Below, one piece after another: positions 47,001 through 59,000 of a stretch of DNA of 64,000 nt. The position numbers and the translations under genes are program-made. The stretch spans positions 2,604,001-2,668,000 of the forward strand of contig CM065309.1 of the NCBI GenBank assembly GCA_033032175.1. The letters run 5' to 3'. The notes under the pieces were generated by a model, which was not told the DNA's origin, made no database searches, and worked only from the letters and a program-made list of their open reading frames with translations. Numbering within the stretch: position 1 is the first letter of the stretch; the number at the start of each line of letters is the position of its first letter. The DNA is from Saturnia japonica (taxonomy: Eukaryota > Arthropoda > Insecta > Lepidoptera > Saturniidae).

Positions 47001-50000
47001 TGATGATGAGGATCTACTCTTTGACAAGTATAACTTGGAAATATTGCCAATGAAAACATGGGATAATATTAATACTTTAGCTGTATCCCCAACAACATGC
47101 GCTGATGTAGTTGAAGTTAGTATAACAGTATTACATTACATTTAATCCGGCAGTTGACAACTTTTGGAAAACTGTTCTAGAGACTATGTTGAAAATAATA
47201 CATATGTAGCCGCGCATCCCTAAAAATATATACGTCATGCTCCCCGCTAGCGCGCTGCGCCCGAGTAGTCAGTCGGCCCACGGTGCCCGTGAGCGATGCG
47301 TGTGTTTACCGGCGCTTTCCGGGATGTATTGTCGCGGAACATCGATTACATATCATACGTAAAAGCTTGTGTTTAATTCCCGCTCGCCCTGCCTACCAGT
47401 GGTTATACATATGAATAGTTTTTTTTTTTCATTAATATACCATAAAAAGTGATCTAAAAATATTTTTTAGATATATTTTTTATTATTGATATAAAAAAAT
47501 ACACCACATAAAACGCGGCATTATGATCCTGTGATGTCATCATTAATTTTATATTATGTCATTTTGTATAATAAAAGTAAAAAATGTGACAATGTAAGCA
47601 AGAGTCTTTCATATTTCCAGAATGGTGACTTTACTTCACTTCACTTCAAAGGGATAAATAAAAAAATAATCAATTACTCTTTCCAGATTTGTATTGTTGT
47701 AGGCATTTTATCTATAGACCAATATCACTCAATAATTTACTTTAATTTTTAAACATACAGTCAGTTCGCGGATTGCTTAATGTCTTTTTACTATACACTA
47801 TCAATCCGTTCTAGCTTCGCACAGGCAGCAGAGTAATACATATAATTGTATAGGTTTACGCGGCGCACGCCAGTGAAGCTCACATTCAGTATGATTTTTT
47901 CTAACACTTTCAACAATGATATTTTACACAAAACCATAATGAATTATACACTTCATGAATCACTCCATCCATTGATGAAGATTGTGTGATGGTTTGGTAG
48001 TTTTTGAGTGTATTGCGTTGAGACAAACAGATAGAAGCGGTGGGGGACTTTGTTTTATAATATAGTATGATAGTGAATGGGGTATTAGTGATGGTGAGGT
48101 GGAAGGGCTGTTCAGCTCGACTGGATCGTGTGTCGTGAGCATCATGGATATGGTGAAAAGCCCATCATAATGATTTACTTATGGGTGTCGTTTCGAGTTC
48201 TGCCCATGCATATCCAGTCTCTATACATACAGGCTGGCATGACTGATGGGCTGGCGTTGGTTTGTTTTTGTGTTGTATTTTACTCACCATCAAGCACAGT
48301 TCTAGCACTTTGCCGTGCTATAGAACAAAAAGAAAACATATAATGTTGACCCATCCCAGACACTGCTCAAGAAATACTGCACGAAATAATTTTACATTTT
48401 TAGACCCCCGTCCCCATTCCACTATATCACATTTTCTGCGCCCCTCCCCCCGTCATACACTGATATATGGCATTTATAGTACATACATTTTGGTGTTTTA
48501 AAATATTCATTATTTGCAATGACATAATTTCGATTGTGACGGACCGCAACATTATCGATGTCGAAAAACAAAAAAATATAAGAAAACAATAAACAAATCA
48601 AAATATGAAAGTGCAAACGTATTTTATGAACGACCCCCTGAGCATTGCAAAAGTCTTGTTACAATGACTCCTGTTTCCTGAAATATTTGATGAACGTCAT
48701 TCTTGGTTAGTAATGCACTTACCGTGAGACCAAAGGTACCCAGTGAATGGGTCAATAATAAAACCACGAATAAGATTTTACTACTCGGAAAACCACTAGG
48801 TAGCTGGAATATAAACGACTTATTGTGGCAATGAGACACACCAAATCCAGTCACTGAGGAAAATTCATCATCAAATATTACGTGATAATTTCTATGAATT
48901 ATAGATAGACGTAAAAGAGATGAGCAAAGAACAGAGAACGAAAATACACGATGCGGTTAAGAAAGCATTTGGAAAGAATATAGTTGGCAGCACAGTTAAT
49001 ATTGATGACAAGAAGTTGATGCGCTTCCAGAGATTTAGGAAAGGAGGTATGGAAATTTTATTTTGAAGCCTATTTTATTTTAAGCCTACCGCAACGAAAT
49101 CCACTACGTTACAGCTACTAGAAACGGCTATTTATTTATAGCAAGAGTATATGCGAATAATTATCACTTTTAAAGTTAAAGACAAAAATGTAAAGATTGT
49201 CACAATGTTTTACTATAGCGTAGGATTTATTTGCGGAGTAATTATTTTTATTGCGTAATTTCATTTTTACTTATATCGATAATTCATATAGTTTATCAAT
49301 TGCAAAAATGAAATATACTTCCCGTGTACAAAATTTCATAACTGATTTTGAGGAAAATTGTACACGGGAAATACATGTCAATTCTCAATTGATATGGCAA
49401 CAATATTCGCAACAAGACAATTTTTAGCAAAAAAGAAAATCAACTTCAATGTTTTTGAAGGGTTCCCTGGTTTATCTTCGACGTCGTAGGTTTATTGCCT
49501 ATGAACTTAATTGCACCACCCTTGAGGTATTCCATTTCTAACGAAAAAATAATTATCAAAATCGGTTCATAAACAAACAAGTTATGATTGAACATCCATA
49601 GCAAAAAATTATAGGTACATTCAAATCGAGTACCTCCTCCTTTTTATTATTAGTTGTGAAGCTAGCAAAGGAGCAGTTAGCTTGTAAAATTCATAATGTT
49701 ATGTTTCTTTCAATCCATAGTGTATTTCGACAACAGAGTAAAGTGGATGTGGCCCGGAGAGTACGTACATTTCATAGTATACAAAGAAAACATAGATACT
49801 ATGGAAGCCGCCACGAAAATCGCCGAGAGACTACGCTCTATGTAAGTGTTAATAATATAGATTTGTTTGATTACGTCTTGTAAATGTAACAGTTTTTGTA
49901 TAGTTTTAATAAACAATAATGATTCACCGGTAGAGTATACAGGTACTGTGGCGATTTATACATAGCGCGCGAGTTTAATGCAGAGTTAAGGAAATCGACA

Positions 50001-53000
50001 GTGCTATGACCTAATTAGAATTATTGCTGCCGATAATTAGAATGTTGGTAATTTTAACCTTGATTTAAATTTAACATTTATATATTTCTTAACATAATGA
50101 AAAACGAGGTAATAATTGATCAAACATTTCACAGAGATAACAGATTGAAGACTACTTGTACGATCACAATTATCACTTTTTGCAGATGATACAAAAATTA
50201 TGGGCAACCCAGTAATAACTCACAATATTATCCAAAAAGACCTCGACAATATATACCAATGGACATAAGAATGGTTAATAAACCTAATCGAAACTAAATG
50301 CACTGTATTACATGTTGGGAATAAAAACTCATAACTAGAAAAGCATACTTTATAAATAATAAAAAAATAGAAGTTGTTGAATTTAAGAAAGACTTAGGAG
50401 TTTATATTACCTCAAATTTAAAATGGGAAAAACATATTCTGATTATAACAAAAAAAAACAATTCTATTCTCTATATTATACGAAAAGCATTTTCATACAC
50501 TGACAAGACACTATTTTTAAAACTGTATAAGACTATAAACAGATCTGAAACCCATACTTTAAAAAAGATATTGAGCTCCTTGAAAGAACATATCGTAGAG
50601 CCACGAAAATAGTTGCAGGTTTAAAAAATTATCCCCATGAAGATCGCTTAAGGATCCATGGTCTTACAACATTAGAAAAGCGCAGAAAATGGACGCTTGG
50701 CTAGCTACCACCATCCTTAAGTTGAAAATCTGTTGCCAAACACTTAAACATGCTTTCGACGTCCCATTAGAACTCTTTTACTGACGTCCAATCGCTCCAT
50801 TAGATGTTTTACATCAATACATAGTATTAAGTAAAGTCTGCCTCATTAGTCTAATGGCCGTAAGTGCGACTGCTATGCTCGAGATCCTGGATTCGACTAG
50901 AAAGTCGAGAAAAATGTTATTGGGTTTTTCTATGAAATACTCAACAGCAGCTCGGAATTTGGCTTTGGCACGATTAATAGCAATAGACTAAACCACGTAA
51001 TATACGGGTTTTCACTGTCATTTGGTGAATTTTGTACGGTAGGTTTGCATACACAATGCATTCTAATTAAGTTTTTATATATTAGAGGAAATTCAATGTG
51101 AAGTCGTCAAAAAATGATTCGGACGCTTACATCGCTTACGCTGGCTAAACCTTGTCAGAGTTCGCATATGTCTATCTTGTAAGGTGACTCACAGTAACCA
51201 TTTTTATTTAATTAAACACATTAGGTTATTTGTGAAGCAATTTTTTCCAATTCATTATTAATCTTTATCCAGATATTTTTTTTATTAATTTAGGATTTTA
51301 ATGTAAATTAAAATTGTTCTGTACATTATACTAATTAAATGAATACCATAGAAAGTATCACAGATTAAAAATTACGGGTAACCAAAGAAATCACTCGCAG
51401 CGAAACGCTTGACCACGCCGCACGCTGTCGCCACCCTTGCTGCGGCCTACCTATGGGCTATGGATTCCGCGTCGCGAGCTAAATGTACATTTCGTAACTA
51501 TTACCAATACTAAGTAAATTGATAAACTAAAACTCAATTTTATATACTCTTTAAACATAAATTACATAACTTTGTAAATTGCACCCATGTGAAGCTGGGG
51601 CGGGTCGCTAGTCAAAAATAAATGATGAAAATCTTTGTTACGAATACACAGCAGCATAAAGCCTACGATGCTGGGCTACGCGGGCACTAAGGATCGCCGC
51701 GCGAAGACCACGCAGTGGTTCAGCCTTCGGAAGGTGGACCCCAGGGTGATCGCGCGATCCTGCATGGATATGAGGGACGTCAGCGTCGGAAACTTCTCCT
51801 TCCACAAGAATCAAGTCAAGCTCGGCATGCTGAAGGGAAACGTGTGAGTTGTTTTACAAAAATCTTATTTTAAATAGTATCTCAACTACAACATATATTA
51901 TTTATAGATTTCCAAGAAGTTTTTTTTTCCAAAAGTAAGTATGCAATACAATTTTATAGCAGTAAATAAATTTCTGCAGAGATTTCTACTAGGCACACTC
52001 CGACCGGTGGAATACCGCCACCCTGTAGTAAGATAGCTGCTAGACAACAAGGTTGTTCCTGCTGTGAGTAGTATGAACCTAAATTTGAATTTGAAATTCC
52101 TAACCAAACACCAGATATTTGAGATCAAAGTGTCCAGTTCAACAAAATACCAATTACATATGTAAGGTTCTAATAATAACAAACATGTCCGCCACCGTTC
52201 GAGTTATTTAGGTGCAAAGTGGGCTAATACTTCCGTGGTGTATTTTTCAAAGAATAACTTAATTACGTTTGATTCTAGATAAATTTCGATAAATTCAATA
52301 GCTTTTGAGAAAAAAAAATGTGTTTCTTTTTTCACCAGTTGGGTCAAAGTGCACTTTTTTATTTTTTCGCACAAAACGGTTTCAATTAAGGAGTCTAAAA
52401 TATATAATGTATACATATATTAATTAGCATAAAAAAAATAATTCTGAATCCTAAATACAAATACACATGTCCAATCATTTGCTGCCGCAACCAAGTGCGC
52501 TTATTTATTTTTATTTGTGTTCGCAATAGCAAAGTACTCGTATTGCTAATGTATAACAAAATCAAAGTAAAAAATTTGATTTCATGTTACAGGGAATTCG
52601 TTTTAGGAATTTGTATTTCAATAAAAGTTGTTATTTTCAAGATTACTACCTAATCTAATTATTGAAAATCAGATAAAAATTCGAAGTCCCTATTTTTCAA
52701 ATCTTGAACCTCTGATCAGCGGCGAGCTAGTTGTGCGGACTCCTGTTTCTCCGCTCCGCTAACTCTCTTCACTTGCCCGCTTCGTTTCCCCGCTCCGCAT
52801 GTCAAATGTACGAAATTTTAATAAACCTCGCAAGCCCACATCCACTCATGCGGAGCCGAGTTTTGGTGAGTTTTGAGCTATAGGTCGTCAAAACTGTGCA
52901 ACCACGCTCCGCATTAATGAATTGGCATCCTTATTCTAGGGTATTTTTGTGCACATTTCCATGAGCTGTTGTTGATAATTTTTAAATTTCAATAATCTTA

Positions 53001-56000
53001 CATACCTGTTCCTTTGTAGCGGACATAAAACTCTGTCCCTCGATCACAAACCTTAAAATAAACTGTTAACACAAATGCATCTGCAATGGATACGGTTTTT
53101 TTGTTTTAAGGAGGATCAGCTTGAACAAAAGTTACGTCACAATTTCAGATCAATATATAAACAATTTATATCAATATTCGTATCCAAAGCTCCTACTACA
53201 TCTACACATATTATAAAACTGAACGCCTATCTGTCTGTCTTTCTGATTATTTTCTTTGCACGCGAGAACCACTTAAGCGATGTACATTTTTTTTATAAGA
53301 TATATTTTGTTACTTAAAGTAACGTAAGTAATAAGCAGTGATTATAATAATGCAGAGCTTAAATGGCTTACGTTGAGGAAACCATAAAAAATATACGAAA
53401 TTAATATAGTACTTACTGTAGATCTTAAAAAGACAAAAAAAAAAAGAAACAGCGAGCGCTGTTATGTATATCTTCTCCACGATAATCATTTTTGCCTTTA
53501 AAATGACTGGTTAGCGACCACGCGTATGAATTGAGCTTTTCCAATATCTTCAGATTCCGCATCGCCCTCCGCAATGTTGAGGAATCGGACGAGACAGTCG
53601 AGAGTGCATGCGGGAACCTCAGAGACCGCGGTTTTATCAACTACTACGGGTTGCAGCGGTTCGGTTCCCGCGTCGAGAGGCCTACGTGGGACATCGGGAA
53701 GAAACTGTTGCAGGGCAACTACAAAGAGGTGATAGATGAGTCGGTTTCAAAGTAAATAATTTCTTTTTGTTTACATAATAATAAAGAAGTTAAATTGAAA
53801 ATTTAATAAACTCCCGACACAAGTAATCTAATTAAATGAGACTATTCTAATAATCCGACAACACGATAATTGCTGTAAGTTAGTTAGGTATCCTACGAAT
53901 TCCAGATGACGTTGCAGCATCAGGTCAAGGTTTTTCTAATATCTTTGAAGAAACAGAATACCAAATCGACTCAATCAGACCTGTGGAAAATTATAATCTT
54001 CAAATGGCTGAGCGGATTTTCTTGAATCATAGCTCTCGATCAGGTCACCTTTTTATACAAAAATGTTATTTTGTGTGTTAGCTAAGTCAGCCCTCAAATT
54101 CATTGTACTGATTTTTTTCTTTTTAATTATGTAAAAATATTTTAACGTTGTATATCTAAACATTATATTAGTATAATAAAATAAATCATATTAAAGTAAT
54201 ATTTATAAACAACGTTACATTGTCTTTACGCAATGGAAAAAAAAAAAATATTATAACGTTGACAGATAACAAATTAGACAAACTAATCGTGCCCTTTAGC
54301 GTTTTTAGCGTAAAAAAGAGTGACAGTGACAGATCTCTGTCAAATTCATAGCTTTTTCTGTTTTACTCTTATTACTTTTTATAAGCCGCCGCTCTTTATG
54401 CCTCTAAGAAATATCCTTAATTCTTTTGGTTGTTCCATTTTGGGCAGTATTATCGTTTATGGCTTTCTTCATCATATCCCAATTTCGTTACATGATGCAC
54501 TCGCATCTTTTAATTTTACCCTCTACTCATGCCGCCATAAGAAGTATAAGTTAAAAAAAAAAGTTGGCTATCATGGGACGCCTGGCAGACGTGAATCATC
54601 TTAGTAAATATTAAAAGCAAAATACACCGGGTGATCCCAAATCACGATAAACCAAAAGAAATTCACTGTGAAGATGTTTATGTTATTACTATGTGTATGA
54701 TGGTCGCGATGTATACCAACCGATTTTAATCCACATAGACACAATAGACAGATCCAGTCTGTCTATTAAAAAACGAACTCGGCTACATACCGCCAACATT
54801 GGGGCCAAGAACCGATCTGACCCGCCGCATTAGATGTTACACATAAAAACTTGTTAGGTGGTGGATGGAATTTTGGAGGAACGGGCCGGGCCGCTGCAGG
54901 AGGTACTGCGCGTGTTCCACGAGCAAGGCGCCGAGGCCGCGCTGCAACTCCTGCCTCGTTCCCCCCGCGCCGCGGCTGGTCCTCATCATTCCGAGCTGCG
55001 GCTGCTGCGCGCCCTCGCAAAGAACCCCAAGGATCTACTATCCGCTATACTGCAGGTGTGTAGATGTTTAATCCTTTAATACCTTTTTGGAGTTACCTCC
55101 ATAAGTATCAGTTTTCATATAAGTCCCCCGGGATGGAAATTTTATGAGGAGTGAAATTAATAAAGGGGTTAACAAAAAGTCTTACGTTTTTCTGTCAGCG
55201 TTACCTTTCACTTTGAAATCATATAGTATACGTATACATACGTCAGTCAGTCAATCAATAACCTCTTTGCCTATTGCATATTCAAAGACAGTGTTGGAGC
55301 TGATGCACATACAAACTTTTTCTATACACGGCTATACTTGGTCCATCATAAGAAGGCTTGCATGACTTATGTCAAATGTTTATTTTAGAGATAGAATATA
55401 ATTCATAATGCCATTATGCTTTAAATCAATTGAGGGGTTTGTAAGATTTCGAATTGTAATTTAAAAAAAGAACTATATACAGTAGAACCTCCGTAAGTCA
55501 AACTCGCAGGCAGACGCCAAAAAGTTCGAGTTATAGAGTTTACGACTTATGGAGGATTTCGACTTAAGCAGATTTTGATTCGACATATAGAGGTTGAGAT
55601 TCATTCTTATAAATTTTGAGTTAGAGAGGTAAAATAAATAAAAATTCAAGTTGCAGAGGTGACAAACATTTATTTATTTATTATTAATCAACATTATTTC
55701 AAAACATCCTTTAAAAAAATGGTATTAAAAAAGTCAGTAATTTTTTTGTTGCTTTAAATAATTCGGCTGTTCTCTATCTATAGCATTGTCTATTAGAAGG
55801 TTGCAGGAGATAATAAAAGATACTTATGCGATAAAAACAGAACACGTGCAAAGATTTAGACTCGCACAGGTATTAAAATACAAAATACAGTCGTAAAATA
55901 AAAGTAAAAAACAAGAAATTTACAATAGCGTCTGAGCAACAATAAATGGATGAAATAAACAACATGACTTGATTCGCTAAAGTTCAAATGAAATCAAAAA

Positions 56001-59000
56001 TAATAAATTAACACCTAACACCAAGCAAGCAAACACGCGTTAACGTGACTCATAAATTCGTGGTAAGCCTATTTATTGTATACTTTTAAATTGATTTCTA
56101 AGAAACAATGGTGTACTTACATTGTCGACAAATTCTTAAAGTCGGTAACTTATTTTTTTCACCTCCGGGATGAAAAGTTCACTTTTAGTCCCTGTCACGC
56201 GGGAAAAAAGTAGCCGATTCTCTCTATACATACTTATATACTATACATATATAAACATACTACACACATCAAAAAAGTCTAAGCAACATGCATGATATTA
56301 CAAATTTTTCCATTTATATTAATTAATTTCTAAATATTTACTCAAACAAAGTGCGTAGGTAAGTAAACTGTTTTTGTTATTGATGACATACTAATTACGT
56401 AGTTGACCGTCCGTAGGAGGTTTTTAAAAGAAAGGCGATTTTTGGTCCTTTACAAAACTTATAATAAACTTACTTAATTACAATATATTCATTTTAAACT
56501 AAGGTGTGAACCTCCAAGCTCAAGCGATAGAGCGAGATTGTTCGTCTGTCATTCTTTCATTGTCCCACGAAGTGTTCATTTCACATGGTCAGCGATTTCC
56601 GATAATTCACGTGGGAACTTGCATTGTAATTTGAGTCCGCGTTACCTGGTTCTGGGTGGTCGAGTACGTTAGGTAGGTAGGACAGTAGGTAACATACTGG
56701 CTGGTTGTAAAAAAAAAATTTTATTGTTTTGTTTTTTTTTTTATAAAATTCAAATGACTGCGAATTTGTTTGAATTTAAGTGCGTTTTAATTGCTACGTT
56801 TAGTCTTGATTTTATAATTTTACCTACCATTTAAATAAAGTTAGCGACAAAATTGAATTGTTAGATATTCTTTACGTCATGAAGCGACGTCATTTGATGG
56901 CAGATGAAATGCAAAGAGCTGTAGGGATGTTGCAAGCGGGAAGTAATCAATATCAGGTATCTCGACATTTTGGCACTCATAGAAGTGTTATTTGTCGTCT
57001 TTGGCAGCGCTACAATAATACAGGAGAACCCGCTGAACAGCATCCAGGCCGTAAAAGGAGTACAACCACTCGGCAAGACCGGTACATACAACTGACTGCA
57101 AGACGCCAGCCGATGTTAACCGCTCGAGAGATAAGTTTGAGGCTACAAATTTCAAGTGGTGTTGATGTAAGTCCACAAACTGTGCGAAATCGACTGCATG
57201 AGTACGGCCTACGAGCTCGACGCCCAATCAGGTGCCCACCGATACGTCACGGGAAACACGCTCGTCGATATGAATGGTGTAGAGAACGCATAACATGGAC
57301 CCAGGAACAATGGGATAAAATTATGTTTTCCGATGAGTCGCGATTCGGGTTTAAGCCTGATACAAGAAGGGTGTGAGTGTATCGTCGGCCCGGAAATACT
57401 GAAAGGCTCAGGTGCGTTCAGGAAGTTCATCCGTACAGCGGCTCAACAGTTATGTTATGGGCGGGTATTATGAAGAACAGGCGAACTGAGCTCGTTTTTG
57501 TAAATGGAAACATGAATGCTGAAAATTACATTGAGTATATTCTCAGACCTTATGTCTACCCATTTGCACACACCTTTGGCTCCGATTTTAGGTTAATGCA
57601 TGACAATGCGCGTTCACATACAGCTCGGCGAACCAGTGAATACTTTGCAGCGGAGAACATCCGGGTATTGCCCTGGCCTGCACAATCGCCAGATCTGAAC
57701 CCCATCGAGCACGCATGGGACATGCTCCAGAGACGTGTTTTGAAGGACTTGGACGGAGCGACAACAACCCAACAGCTGAAGGATTTGCTACAATTCCATT
57801 GGGAGCGAATACCGCAAGATGACATAAATAGTCTCATTAATTCAATGAATAATCGTTGCCGACAAGTTCTGAATAGCAGAGGAGCCCATACTTTGTATTA
57901 AATTGTTCTATTCTTTCACAATAAATACATTTTCTTTAGAGATTTCATTTTGTAAGAAAAAAGTTTAGTTTCTTATGTATCTTAGTTTCTACAGTATATT
58001 CTAATATTGTTCATTTCTGTTATTAAAAGAACTTATAAAGACAACAGCTGTTATTTTTACATCATAGAACCCTAAAGATATTATTTAAAAAATAAAATAC
58101 AACGTTATAATGTGAAGAACCATCCTACAATTTAAATTAGTACATGTTGCTTAGACTTTTTTGATGAGTGTATTTCTTCCAACTATAGTAGTAATAAATT
58201 TCAAATAATCGAGTAGTAAAGGTTGTAAAATGAAACATTGCTAGGTTTGAGATACAGAGGTCCATTTTAATTTTTCGAGTTATGGAGGGAAAAACTGTAC
58301 CAAAATGGCTTGGAGGGACTCGCTGATTATTTCGACTAATAGAGGGTTGAGATTTCGAGTAGCGGAGGTTTTGGGGCTTGAATGGAAGGGAACACAAATT
58401 TTTTTCGAGTTTGGGAAGTTTTCGACTTATCGAGGTTCGACTTAAGAGATTCTACTGTAATAACAATTGAGACTGCAATCTGGAACACTTGAATTATTAA
58501 ATGTCTGAAGTCAAACAACAAGATTAATTTTTCCTGTCAATATTTTTCGATGCGTGTTGCTACAGTAAAAATGTAGGACTTGCGTATAATTATATAATAT
58601 TTTTGATCGAAATTTAACCAATTATGATGCATTTTGGTATAGAGATAGATTGGACCTTGGGAAAGGACATAGGGTACTTTTTGTAGCGAAAATAAAACTT
58701 TAACGGTATAAAATAGGGGATGATAGTTTGTACATGAACAAAGGAACAAGGAACTTCAGCGCGCGTGCGCGGTAATGTCGGTTGCCACGGCAACTGCATT
58801 TTGTTACTATCATTATTGACATTGTTATACTTAATAAGAAATGTATTGTATTTCTAATACTTACCTATTAAATGATAGTCCAGTATTCTTTTTAAGATTG
58901 GGTGAAGTGTTTTTAAACTGTTTAACTGCGCAGTATGGCATAATTACTGTTTTATTTGACGTGCGCTGTCAATCGCGGTTCGCGGGATTTTATATATTCT

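Larger units (their letters stand above)
55480..58457. mobile_element. pogo/Tigger-like transposon shell (PUS7 intron 7)
   Basis: The left end CAGTAGAACCTCCGTAAGTC (55480) pairs with CAGTAGAATCTCTTAAGTCG on the minus strand at the right end (58457). TA flanks both sides (55478-55479 and 58458-58459). Inside both ends a motif like TTCGAGTTATGGAGG is repeated several times in direct and varied form, resembling subterminal transposase sites. No pogo-type transposase is present; the only gene inside belongs to the nested Tc1-like element. pogo/Tigger assignment rests on the end sequence and TA duplication. Confidence 0.75.

Noticed and set aside
54301..54604. 94-codon + strand frame before PUS7 exon 7
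   Set aside because: It lies inside an intron, has no family match and is not in phase with any exon.
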